A DNA stretch of 18,410 bases, from positions 8,130-26,539 of the forward strand of contig UZAE01013102.1 of NCBI GenBank assembly GCA_900617975.1. Reading direction: 5' to 3'. Below, piece after piece: positions 12,101-17,553 of this stretch (positions are counted from its first letter, which is position 1; each line of letters starts with the position of its first letter). The notes under the pieces were generated by a model. That model worked only from the letters and a program-made list of their open reading frames with translations. It was not told the origin of the DNA and searched no databases. The translations under genes were made by a program, and so were the position numbers. Origin of the DNA: Rodentolepis nana. Taxonomy: Eukaryota; Platyhelminthes; Cestoda; Cyclophyllidea; Hymenolepididae.

Positions 12101-15100
12101 AGTGGGGTGTGAGGTAGACTTACCTCCATGTGGTGCATCCTGGACAGCGTATAGACATACGGCAAAAATGTCCATTAACCAACAGTTGACATCTCACTTC
12201 AAACTATCATGACCCTACTGTATGTCATATTCGACGCCTTCACAGTACTCATCTTACCTTTTCTCTGCCTTTATGCCTGCCTGACTCTTTCACATCTGTG
12301 AATCACTCTTCTATTCCTAAACCCTCGACTTTCTGTTTATTAGATGTACCTTCCCCCTCTGTGAAGCCTGAAGTCAACTAAAGGCCGTATGATAACTATC
12401 AAAGCGCCTGGCGTTTGAAATAAATAAGTAAATAAATTTTCTGGTAAAGTGCAGACAATATTTTGTGCTCGTTAGAGCAAGGGGCACAAGAGTGGTGTTC
12501 AGTGGTGAGCATCACTAGGTAATCCTTTGACATTTCTCCCTCAAAACAGGCTTGATAACCCGTATTTTACGCAAAAACAATATTGCGTGAGGGAATGTTA
12601 CGTAAAAGCGTTGTGTGGTGAGAATTAAGTTAATTTCACAACATTCCGTCAAATTGACTGTCAATATAGTAATTGAGAACCTGGAATTCTGGGTCTAAGT
12701 AAATCATGTGAAATTTACTTCAGTCGATTTAGTCTGAATACCAGAAATGTATGAAACAAAAAAAACCTACCGGAGATAGGCGTTTCTGATAGCTTCTTCG
12801 TAGTCATGCTCTGTGTGTTCCAGAGTTTGCCAAGCACTACTAATCGCAGCTAATTTGAGTTGAGGATTCGTTGGCACATAGGCTTTTGCGTGAAGCTCTT
12901 TGGTCAGAAGATTGATTGTAAAGAGCGCTTCCTCCAGCTTTGTCCTCTCCTCGTATCTTGAAGGGAAACAGGATCACATTTGAATGACTACAATACCACT
13001 TCATGGGAGTACTCTGTCTTTCATCAACCTTACAAATTACCTTATTGAGCCTCAAGTACATTCTTACGTGTTCTTCTTTTTACTAGGATAAACAATCTAA
13101 ACAATCCGCGGAAACCTAATGGAGTGAACTTCAAAACGAAAAGTTCTTATTCTGGTTGGTTGGGTCAGATAGATTGGCCGCTCCAGGGTGAGCTTCGAGC
13201 CAATCCATAATTCAGCCCACAAGTTGAATGCCACCGGAAGTGTTGGCCAGCGACAAGCGCTGTTACCGAAAGTTGATATAAGAACGAAAGTACAGCAGTT
13301 CGACCATAAATATGCACCGATCACTTAAACGACCTGGTGTAATGAGTTAAAATGCCGATATTGATCGACTAACTCTTTCGATAAACAGAAAATATATGAA
13401 AGGTGTTTTGTGTTAGCAATATAAAGGCATGTTTTTTCTAAACCTATGTTTTGCATAAGGATGAAAATTTTAGAAATATTGATTAATGTATTGATTTTTT
13501 TTCCACTACTAAGAGAATACACAGCATTTATAGATAAACATGAGAAATGAAATTGATTCATGGAAACAATCTACATTGCTAATTGTACGGAGCTTATATC
13601 TATTGACAATGGTACAGTCTTTGTAGACAGAACTCATCACATTATGGAACTTTAATCAATAAAGAATTCACGTATTGAATGGAAATTTGAATTCCACCTC
13701 TACTTCCACTGACTACTCAATTGATTTGTGAGAACAATGCTCTAGGTGAAATTGTAGATAACTTTTCAATTTCAATGTTTGTCACATGAATGTCGCATCC
13801 TAAGTACCTCCTCTTAAGTAGGTATCGCCATTTCATGGGAGTTTCATCACATGGCAATAAGTTCGTGAAAGAATTCTCCTTGTAGTCGATCTGCGTGTTG
13901 ATAACGTGTGCCCCCAGCTTAGAGACACACTTCTGCGGGGACGTATAGGCGCTGGAGATAAAAGGCTTCGAAAATGCCTAATTCTGGTAGAAGGACGATA
14001 ACATACAGTAGTTCTTAAAGCGAAACTCAATTTCTGCCACCTCTCTTGTTGACTAGACCTAATCCACACCCCCGGATGCGCATGGATGGGTAGAGATCTT
14101 GTGACCCTTGACTAGGCAGACGCGCATTTTGACAACAACAGCGCCACTGGGACACTTGACTCCCTACTGTGTTATTGATTACTCTTATTTTATTGCAAAT
14201 TTTTGTTCACTTCTATGAATTCAATTTACCTACTGCTTAATCAATGCACAAAGGCACCTGTATCCATTTGTTTCTGTAATTTAAGCATACCTATTGCCAG
14301 AACTAAATAAAAATGAATAATAATGAGACAGAGACTAATGCGCAGATCGATATGCCTACTTCGCAAGCATCGTGTGGAACTCCATCATAACGCCTACTGG
14401 AAAATTTAATATAGAATATTTAGCATTAGCTAAAGTGAGAAATTCAAAATAAGGAACAAGTGGAAGGTACGAAAAATTGAGCATATCACTGCAATAATAT
14501 CAAGTGACCACTAACCAAACCTTCGATAAGCCAATTAAATGACGCTAATTTCCCCTGAGAGGTGTGAAATGGACTTACCTCCACGTGATACACCTGAGCA
14601 ACGTATTCTCATACGGCAAAAAGTCCATAAACCCTTTTTTCACTTCTGACCTCAAACTATCACGACCCAACTGTATGTCGTATTCGGCCACTCTCACAGT
14701 GCTCACTTTACCTTTTTCTCTACCTTTGTGTCTGTCGGCTCTTTGACGTCTGTGAATCACTCTTCTGTTCCAACGCTCTTCACTTTTTGTGATTCTGCCT
14801 GTTCCTCCCCTCTGTGAAGACCGAAGTCAACTAAAGAACTATTGATATCTGTCATAAAGCCTACCCATCCACCGATACTCCGTCTTGCAACTACTATCCC
14901 TGAACTCAAAAGCGTTTCTTATTATGCCCATAAATGTAAAGTCGTATTGGATTGCCTTATTTTTTTCGAAATAAATTATGCAACTTAACTAATTCTTTTT
15001 ACTTATCACAAATTCTCTTCCTTATTGATTTAAAACGGCTCTGCTCAGTATCCGACACAGGCATAGAAATACGAGAGACCGACTGTTAAAACGGACTCAT

Positions 15101-17553
15101 CGATTAACCATTGAAAATGTCTCACCTTTATATGATTAAAAGCCCTACTTAATGCGCCTCTTATAAAACACCAATTGTGCAAAGACCCCTATCAATTGCC
15201 ACCCTTCACCTAGAAAAGCTACTTTTTTAGTTGACGTTTCTTAAAACAATGCACTCTGTCTTTAACTATTTCTTTCGCTTATTTTACTGCCTTTCAAAGG
15301 CACGAATCTAATAGAGACAAAGTGTGTGACGTCGTTCTCGTGAAATTACATCTTAAAACTGGCATCACTGTTAGTTATTTGGTTGGTAGGAGTTGGAATA
15401 TTTCTTTTTTTAAATTATTTCCATGTTAACGCTCGAAGCATTACAAAAAACAATTATAGGCGAATTCCCTGATTTTGTAAATGACATTCATAAGTCCTAA
15501 CTGTGACATACAATTAAAGAAGGCAGTTCTGCAACCAATGAAAAAGGACACAAATAGCCATAAACTCAGTGAAATTCGATAACCACCTCAGGCCTGGAAG
15601 TGCGAAAAGTTCCTGAGTAAGCGATTATTTCATCTATCTTGACTTCGGCGTCATGCGCCCCTAGGGTGTGCCAAGACTCGGTACATGTTTTACCCTATTG
15701 TTTTAAAACTGCTGAGAACGTGCAAAACTAAGTTATGTGAAATTTCATCTTTCTAGCTGCACTCAAAAATGGAGAGATTCAAAAGATAATAAGGGGTGTT
15801 CATGAGTTTTTGTGCTTCAAGCAGGGGTCATAGCTCGGGTAGAGGGAAGGTACCCTGGAACTGGCATTAAGAAAAGTGTTGCACTTATCAAATCGGAAGT
15901 AGAATGTAGAAGCTGAGTCCATATTAAGTAGTTGATGAAACAAGCCAGCTGCTCCAACAAAGAAGGAAGCGACGAGTTGTGTGTCATGAAGCGGATTCGA
16001 TAAAGTAGGAGGGGGAGATAAAGAGAGACGAGGTGGATCGGTGATGTGATTTGATGTGATGAAAAGGAAAATTACGAGTGACAAGAGCATACTTGCGTGC
16101 ATGTATGTGAGTGCAACTTCAAGCATCCACTTGAGCAAGGAGTGGCATGGGATGAAACGGACCAGTTATGGAAATAAATGAGGAGAATCACTAAACTTAT
16201 CTAGATATGACTCATAGGAGCATAAGCATAGCACCACATCTTCGTGATGAAAGGCAAAGCAGTATCGTAGAGAATGCAATTAATAACAATGTTTAACAAT
16301 CTTTCATCTCTGATGGCCTCTAATAACGTCAATAAGTTTGCAGAACTGAAAACTGATTAACTTCCTAAGTTGCTTTCCACTAATTGACCACTCTGTGACC
16401 TTGAGAATCGAGGAGGTATCATGGCTCCATTCAGGAGAAAGTACACGTACTTCAACACAGTTGAATTTAATTTTTAAAAAAAATTAAATGAACAACAAAC
16501 AAATGGCTGCAAAATGCTAATACCGTTCCATTGATAGGCAAATAGAATCCATAGATGAATGCCCGAATTCGTAGACTGTGATCGATCATCGATCATCATC
16601 AGAGACTAAAAGAAATCTCCACTTTTCAAGAAAGAATCCCCCAAAATTTCCCACTGCATTTGCTCACTTATTACTTGTCAAATTCTATCATCCAATGTGC
16701 TGAATATTTGGAGAGGAAAATAATTCCTCATCATGCAACAATATGACTCACTTTTTGGATTTTTCAACCCGTCGGTATTGAGTGAAATTTGACAGAGCTT
16801 TGGTGACTTCATCCAGACTGGTGGGAAGACTATTGGTAGATTGACGGAAAAATGCGCTCTTGGTTCGTATCCATTGTAACAGATCTCTGATTCCAACCTC
16901 GTAAGCATTTATCTTGCTGCTCAAATCAATAGCTTGATTGATAGTCTGTGAGAAGAAATTCGACAATCCTGTTAGTTGAAGTTAGAAATCAGTCATAATA
17001 GAAGGTGGCTTCAAGTAGTTAAATTTTAGAATTTAAAAAAATGGGAATGAAATTGTGAGATATCTAGGGGTTAGTGACTAAACACGGAAGCAACCGATTG
17101 TTAGTAATTAGCATTGAATTTTTTGGAGCCAAAGGTGAATGCGAACTCCATTCCTTCCAGTATATCAATTCAGACAACCTTCAGATGATTGCCCAACTCC
17201 TAAATCATTTTGTGATCCGTTCTTATTTTTCAATCTCCATCACTGCTTAAATCTTGTCTGAGAGTAGAATTTGGATGTGTCATAAACACCTTTGAACTTT
17301 CCTTTATAATAATGGAGGTCCTGTTTCAAGAGGACAATAGGCTTTGGTAGGCAAAATGTTCAACCTTTGGTTGGAATTCACCAAACAAGTGTTTAGACAT
17401 GATAAGACCTTGAAATTCCTGCGAATATCACCCACTTAACATAAGAATTTCCAGCCTACGAATTAAGCCTTGTCAACAAATTCTTGAAAGATCACTGCTC
17501 AGACACGCACATTAGGTGCACCTCACTTACATTCTGACTTAATAACTTCTCTA
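1..17553 (-). CDS. Beta-heavy spectrin (karst/sma-1/SPTBN5-like), partial, multi-exon
   Basis: Spectrins cross-link actin beneath the plasma membrane; the beta-heavy chain pairs with alpha-spectrin at the apical membrane of epithelia. Seen here: 26 exons, joined 16945-16752, 12956-12771, 9091-8695, 7897-7696, 6527-6271, 5861-5478, 5388-5272, 5196-5005, 4961-4754, 4685-4588, 4512-4426, 4358-4293, 4215-4097, 4031-3978, 3891-3832, 3740-3546, 3471-3390, 3317-3073, 2990-2831, 2308-2231, 2161-2040, 1765-1477, 1404-1081, 990-872, 414-216 and 145-1, keep one frame of about 1,526 residues. A candidate microexon lies at 17553-17531. Repeat 1 resembles the post-CH segment of beta-spectrin and alpha-actinin (DLLQWI, YRRVEK). 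Repeats 2 to 4 follow at residues 130-480, and an SH3 (623-679) interrupts repeat 5. SH3 in repeat 5 plus beta-type repeat 1 points to beta-heavy rather than alpha-spectrin, conventional beta-spectrin or alpha-actinin. A plakin is the main alternative but lacks this repeat 1. Both ends are outside the window. Confidence 0.8.
216..414 (-). CDS. Spectrin exon 25: next repeat, helix A with tryptophans
   Basis: Codes 66 residues after a split arginine codon. MKQLHDLDAEVQRNDELVGW ends one repeat, and YSLADEMEMLKNWADTQF is a helix A with the expected tryptophan. A basic serine/threonine linker (RGRSTSRTTQD) follows. Acceptor attgcag, donor gtaagc. Confidence 0.82.
415..871 (-). other. Intron between exons 25 and 24
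   Basis: 457 bases of AT-rich intron. I see no exon, repeat or RNA gene in it. Confidence 0.8.
872..990 (-). CDS. Spectrin exon 24: helix after the acidic insert
   Basis: Codes 39 residues plus two bases. RRRQKLADDLAKLNALEEKA is basic and helical, followed by GALTPTLVAQLGKERE. Acceptor tttgtag, donor gtaagt. Confidence 0.8.
1081..1404 (-). CDS. Spectrin exon 23: divergent repeat with acidic insert
   Basis: Codes 108 residues, phase 0 to 0. SPQKRIEDIDRKLADLQGAI is helical. A non-helical, proline- and glutamate-rich stretch follows (AIPKEFTEEEENQPLTIPRT) and interrupts the repeat pattern before IEAVDALNDSK. Acceptor gatttcag, donor gttagt. Confidence 0.83.
1477..1765 (-). CDS. Spectrin exon 22: end of repeat 9 and start of repeat 10
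   Basis: Codes 96 residues after a split lysine codon. VKTHANFHDDASDLKEWLDE is a near-consensus helix A with F and W, so the repeat register is clear here. GRLKKLEDIDAELTANEK belongs to helix B. Acceptor actttcag, donor gtaagt, ending in phase 0. Confidence 0.85.
2040..2161 (-). CDS. Spectrin exon 21: helix B of repeat 9
   Basis: Codes 40 residues plus two bases. ASLTDVEREKRRIDQIKIEL is followed by KNITSIAVNEERIEG and KFP. Acceptor attcacag, donor gtgagt. Confidence 0.78.
2231..2308 (-). CDS. Spectrin exon 20: 78-base exon, start of repeat 9
   Basis: Codes 26 residues, phase 0 to 0: AFAVALDAIEGNIREQDTRL and then QMTEPL. It has helical character with no tryptophan. Acceptor tttttctag with a long T-run, donor gtatgt. 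Confidence 0.77.
2309..2830 (-). other. Intron between exons 20 and 19 with abutting splice sites
   Basis: 522 bases, AT-rich. At 2590/2589 the minus strand reads cttgtcag/gtaagaac, a 3' splice site directly joined to a 5' splice site. No other structure is seen. Confidence 0.7.
2831..2990 (-). CDS. Spectrin exon 19: repeat 8 helical segment
   Basis: Codes 53 residues after a split aspartate codon. CEQVKRLPEGVSSKENLRKK and then LALNNEKLKRDLEGKRDDL are strongly charged and helical and may include coiled coil. Acceptor cttatcag, donor gtatgt, ending in phase 0. Confidence 0.8.
3073..3317 (-). CDS. Spectrin exon 18: end of repeat 7 and repeat 8
   Basis: Codes 81 residues plus two bases. ELLKRREEAYATAVADMDFR closes repeat 7, and KMADLEVKLNDAEEQISLL opens a divergent repeat 8 that lacks the helix-A tryptophan. 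A highly acidic patch (ADDIDDDLNIYDA) is coded at the end. Acceptor tttttaag, donor gtaagt. Confidence 0.8.
3390..3471 (-). CDS. Spectrin exon 17: helix C of repeat 7
   Basis: Codes SVVQNHPSDAASVKSRLQG and then IDKSWFKLQ. The HPSDAASVKSRL-type turn before a helix with W is a spectrin hallmark (compare HPE...I..R in other spectrins). The acceptor is tttaaag. A better-looking acceptor 25 bases earlier (ctctttcag) would give a stop codon. Confidence 0.8.
3546..3740 (-). CDS. Spectrin exon 16: repeat 7
   Basis: Codes 64 whole codons with split codons at both ends. LRQFDKLADTMETLLEDRI occupies helix A but lacks the usual tryptophan. The segment around DLLRKVRAIKIEKPSLNEKL is helix B. The donor gtgcct is weak but is the one that keeps frame; reading on past it meets a stop 11 codons later. 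Confidence 0.75.
3832..3891 (-). CDS. Spectrin exon 15: 60-base exon, end of repeat 6
   Basis: Codes WVELNKRRSSLESILAGSG after a split glutamine codon. The tryptophan completes the IQNQWVEL motif of helix C. Acceptor ttaatag, donor gtaaat, phase 2 to 2. Confidence 0.78.
3905..3920. repeat. (AT)8 microsatellite
   Basis: A perfect AT dinucleotide run in the 86-base intron just upstream (in gene sense) of exon 14. Confidence 0.9.
3978..4031 (-). CDS. Spectrin exon 14: 54-base exon, helix C of repeat 6
   Basis: Codes DLFYKKLALKRMNEIQN with split codons at both ends, 18 codons in all. It is amphipathic and joins the next exon as IQNQWVEL, the tryptophan core of helix C. Acceptor catttag, donor gtaagc. 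Confidence 0.78.
4097..4215 (-). CDS. Spectrin exon 13: helix B of repeat 6
   Basis: Codes 39 residues plus two bases. ATIEEISKGAPLLAEITELA fits the heptad pattern of helix B, which usually carries a hydrophobic residue about every three to four positions. SERSLYKRGSG then leads to helix C. Acceptor attctag, donor gtaagt. Confidence 0.8.
4216..4292 (-). other. GC-AG intron
   Basis: This 77-base intron begins gcaagt instead of gtaagt and ends attctag. Apart from the second base, the donor matches the consensus perfectly, as is typical of real GC-AG introns. Frame and phase of both flanking exons support it. Confidence 0.72.
4293..4358 (-). CDS. Spectrin exon 12: small 66-base exon with a GC donor
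   Basis: Codes 22 residues (TDQLQRDSRNMKNHGPEG, then MHVE), phase 0 to 0. The only frame-keeping end is a GC donor, GAA/gcaagt. A GT five bases into the intron (gttcca) would put a stop codon at the start of the next exon. Acceptor ggctttag. Confidence 0.75.
4426..4512 (-). CDS. Spectrin exon 11: start of repeat 6
   Basis: Codes 29 residues, phase 0 to 0. LAWHDFAMKCNNFDAWMAQK is a clear spectrin helix A, with both the aromatic F and the conserved W. Acceptor cgttgtag, donor gtagta. Confidence 0.82.
4588..4685 (-). CDS. Spectrin exon 10: rest of repeat 5 after the SH3
   Basis: Codes 32 residues after a split alanine codon: RTSSQLHFDKENIFKCEQRV and then MQEFDQLQKCVR. The helix resumes the repeat-5 fold after the SH3 insertion. 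Acceptor ctttcag, donor gtatgc, ending in phase 0. Confidence 0.78.
4754..4961 (-). CDS. Spectrin exon 9: second part of SH3 and basic linker
   Basis: Codes 69 residues plus one base. MVALIACTNADWWHVRR contains the paired tryptophans of the SH3 n-Src/distal region. NEGFVPANRLKLL is the canonical GFVP ligand-binding segment with the final strand. A basic, serine-rich linker follows (VVRKKSSNAEALKVVKRE, then LSIRRTPS) and could be a phosphorylation target. Acceptor aatatag, donor gtaagt. Confidence 0.88.
4854..5067 (-). other. SH3 domain (57 residues) within spectrin repeat 5
   Basis: The domain spans residues 623-679 of the partial protein and is split by a 43-base intron (5004-4962). Key residues visible are the aromatic Tyr of AIARYIA, acidic Asp and Glu of the RT loop, WW of NADWWHV and Pro of GFVPAN. 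SH3 domains bind proline-rich ligands. Position in repeat 5 is the beta-heavy hallmark; alpha-spectrin has its SH3 near repeat 9/10. Confidence 0.87.
4962..5004 (-). other. 43-base intron splitting the SH3 domain
   Basis: The intron starts gtgagttgg and ends cttaatatag, in phase 0. It is the shortest in the gene, whose compact introns are otherwise 65 to 91 bases. Its length is not a multiple of three, so retention would shift the frame. Confidence 0.8.
5005..5196 (-). CDS. Spectrin exon 8: acidic linker and first part of SH3
   Basis: Codes 64 residues, phase 0 to 0. An acidic serine-rich linker (KDDESSDIDSDNE) comes first. AQAIARYIAKDPAGRDIDLE then occupies the ALYDY and RT-loop positions of an SH3, ending EKGE where SH3 domains usually have KKGD. 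The exon stops in the middle of the domain. Donor gtgagt, acceptor cattttag. Confidence 0.85.
5272..5388 (-). CDS. Spectrin exon 7: repeat 5 before the SH3
   Basis: Codes 39 residues, phase 0 to 0, beginning AQKRRLTNLQTEMNAFQSND and ending KPTESSL. It is amphipathic and helical (helix B of repeat 5) and leads into the linker before the SH3 domain. Acceptor ctgtacag, donor gtaagc. Confidence 0.8.
5478..5861 (-). CDS. Spectrin exon 6: repeat 4 and start of repeat 5
   Basis: Codes 128 residues, phase 0 at both ends. Helix B of repeat 4 includes AMESEVNAHEALWEDLKR. Helix C includes VTSAWNHLQQEMKARQDAL. FYADADEASRWIQEKIHLVE is a near-consensus helix A opening repeat 5. Acceptor gattacag, donor gttagt. 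Confidence 0.88.
5862..6270 (-). other. Intron between exons 6 and 5
   Basis: 409 bases, AT-rich. I see no recognisable element in it. Confidence 0.8.
6271..6527 (-). CDS. Spectrin exon 5: end of repeat 3, start of repeat 4
   Basis: Codes 85 residues after a split glutamate codon. ALQLWNRVSEQSRGRKSRLD is helix C of repeat 3, with its tryptophan. SLTNELNWVEAKIDYLSST is helix A of repeat 4, again with a tryptophan. Acceptor ccacttttag, donor gtaaga, phase 0 at the end. Confidence 0.83.
6528..7240 (-). other. Intron between exons 5 and 4, part outside copy A
   Basis: AT-rich, with an AAAT microsatellite at 6716-6733. No exon with consistent splice phase is visible here. Copy A occupies the rest of this intron. 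Confidence 0.7.
6716..6733. repeat. (AAAT)n microsatellite
   Basis: About four and a half AAAT units. The preceding bases CGAACGTCATTT faintly resemble the end of the SINE-like family (CGCCTGCCATTTG), so it could be a remnant tail, but this is weak. Confidence 0.75.
7249..7661 (+). mobile_element. SINE-like element, copy A
   Basis: It begins GGTGTGCGATAGACTTACC and ends with a short AAATAAATAAAT tail. It shares with copies B to D the conserved blocks CTCCACGTGG, ATACTCATACGGCAAAA, a pyrimidine-rich middle, CTGTGAAG...GAAGTCA and TAATGATAACTATCAAAA. It is flanked by an 8-base direct repeat, TTAGAAGG, at 7241-7248 and 7662-7669. It is longer than the other copies because a 42 to 46-base segment is triplicated. 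I see no recognisable tRNA-type A or B box and no protein-coding capacity. It lies antisense to the spectrin gene, in the intron between exons 5 and 4. Confidence 0.78.
7279..7411 (+). repeat. Three tandem 42 to 46-base units inside copy A
   Basis: Units start at 7279, 7321 and 7367. Each carries CCCTGGGCAACGTATACTCA followed by TACGGCAAAA or TATGGCAAAA and a GTCTATT-like spacer. The other three copies have one unit. The units are nearly identical, so the expansion is recent relative to the divergence of the copies. Confidence 0.9.
7696..7897 (-). CDS. Spectrin exon 4: middle of repeat 3
   Basis: Codes 67 residues plus one base. The protein begins TQLTHPTKGEIEAKKNGEK and runs on through SLEVIQAALDRHRLAEAEF to MWMDAPPMLNE, a charged helical stretch typical of helix B of a spectrin repeat. 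Acceptor ttttaaag; an in-frame alternative six bases downstream (acacag) would drop two residues. Donor gtaaca, phase 1. Confidence 0.8.
8074..8406 (+). mobile_element. SINE-like element, copy B, with 13-base target duplication
   Basis: A 333-base element with an (AAAT)n tail, flanked by perfect direct repeats ATGATATGATGGG at 8061-8073 and 8407-8419. Long variable target-site duplications plus an A-rich tail indicate insertion by target-primed reverse transcription, that is, mobilisation by a LINE. It contains a C10 tract at 8287-8296. It lies in the intron between exons 4 and 3, antisense to the gene. Confidence 0.88.
8695..9091 (-). CDS. Spectrin exon 3: repeat 2 and start of repeat 3
   Basis: At 397 bases this is the longest exon. 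RLEKYDKIVRKFEHKASLRE followed by DWL is the beta-spectrin repeat-2 signature (a RFDRKAAMRETWL-like helix A). Helix C carries IQNRWSNL. Repeat 3 begins near LAFPQTRADLLQQLEVMTKK. It starts in phase 2 after ttataag. I chose the donor gtaggt at 8694 over gttaaa four bases later because only it keeps frame with the next exon. Confidence 0.85.
10110..10121. repeat. G12 homopolymer
   Basis: Twelve consecutive G bases in an AT-rich intron. On the gene-sense strand this is a C tract. Confidence 0.9.
11119..11142. repeat. CA-rich microsatellite
   Basis: Two tandem copies of ACACACACTC within a CA run, in the 3.7-kb intron. Confidence 0.9.
12105..12435 (+). mobile_element. SINE-like element, copy C, with 16-base target duplication
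   Basis: A 331-base element, full length, with tail AAATAAATAAGTAAATAA. Perfect direct repeats ATTTTCTGGTAAAGTG flank it at 12089-12104 and 12436-12451. The intact duplication argues for a fairly young insertion. It lies in the 3.7-kb intron between exons 3 and 2, antisense to the gene. Confidence 0.9.
12771..12956 (-). CDS. Spectrin exon 2: second half of repeat 1
   Basis: Codes 62 residues in phase 2-to-2. The protein runs KYEERTKLEEALFTINLL, then AYVPTNPQLKLAAISSAWQ, with the conserved tryptophan of helix C, then LEHTEHDYEEAIRNAYL. This matches in order the beta-spectrin pattern of a LLFTIQ-like helix, a YTP-type turn and an AWESLEEAE-type helix. Donor gtaggt, acceptor cccttcaag. Confidence 0.85.
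12957..14557 (-). other. Intron between exons 2 and 1, left part
   Basis: AT-rich, with two GC-richer islands at about 13090-13330 and 13840-14165 that stand out from their surroundings and may be decayed repeats. Homology and phase across exons 1 and 2 are continuous, so no exon is required. Confidence 0.6.
14558..14863 (+). mobile_element. SINE-like element, copy D, 3'-truncated
   Basis: It has the same family blocks as copies A to C: GGACTTACCTCCACGTGATA, ATTCTCATACGGCAAAA, and TCTGTGAAGACCGAAGTCAA. Similarity ends near CATAAAGCC. The AAAT tail is missing and I see no target duplication, so it is an older or deleted copy. It lies in the 3.8-kb intron between exons 2 and 1, again antisense. 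Confidence 0.82.
14864..16751 (-). other. Intron between exons 2 and 1, right part
   Basis: AT-rich intron. It contains a compositionally distinct, purine-rich (plus strand) patch at about 15790-16165, open for 112 codons on the minus strand. No splice-consistent exon is seen. Confidence 0.6.
15800..16138 (-). other. Unidentified 112-codon open frame in an intron, possibly repeat-derived
   Basis: It has a start (MLKWMLEVALTYMHASMLLS) and a stop, a hydrophobic stretch (MLLSLVIFLFI) and a second mildly hydrophobic stretch (LVASFFVGAAGLFH). I recognise no family. The DNA is pyrimidine-rich on the coding strand and differs from its flanks, which suggests a transposon fragment rather than a nested gene. 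No promoter or polyadenylation evidence was found. Confidence 0.25.
16752..16945 (-). CDS. Spectrin exon 1 of visible set: first half of repeat 1
   Basis: Codes 64 residues plus two bases, from acceptor ttctcacag to donor gtgagt. It begins TINQAIDLSSKINAYE and contains DLLQWI and then FTQYRRVEKSK. In beta-spectrins and alpha-actinin the same motifs (DLLEWI, then YRTVEK or YRRVHK) sit just after the second CH domain. This fixes the exon near the N-terminal actin-binding region. It ends in phase 2 and joins the exon at 12956 across a 3.8-kb intron. Confidence 0.8.
16946..17530 (-). other. Intron between the candidate microexon and exon 1
   Basis: 585 bases with nothing recognisable. Confidence 0.5.
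17531..17553 (-). CDS. Candidate 23-base microexon before spectrin repeat 1
   Basis: On the minus strand an acceptor (ggcttcag) is followed by 23 bases and a perfect donor (gtaagtgag). Read with two bases completing a split codon, it gives (V/I/L)EKLLSQN and leaves phase 0, as the next exon (TINQAIDL) needs. The result would match in place the linker between the second CH domain and repeat 1 of beta-spectrins. The exon is too short for coding statistics and its upstream partner is not in view, so it remains a candidate. Confidence 0.42.

Noticed and set aside
12570..12605. Short inverted motif ACGCAA...TTGCGT
   Set aside because: Six-base arms are expected by chance and no RNA or element context is seen.
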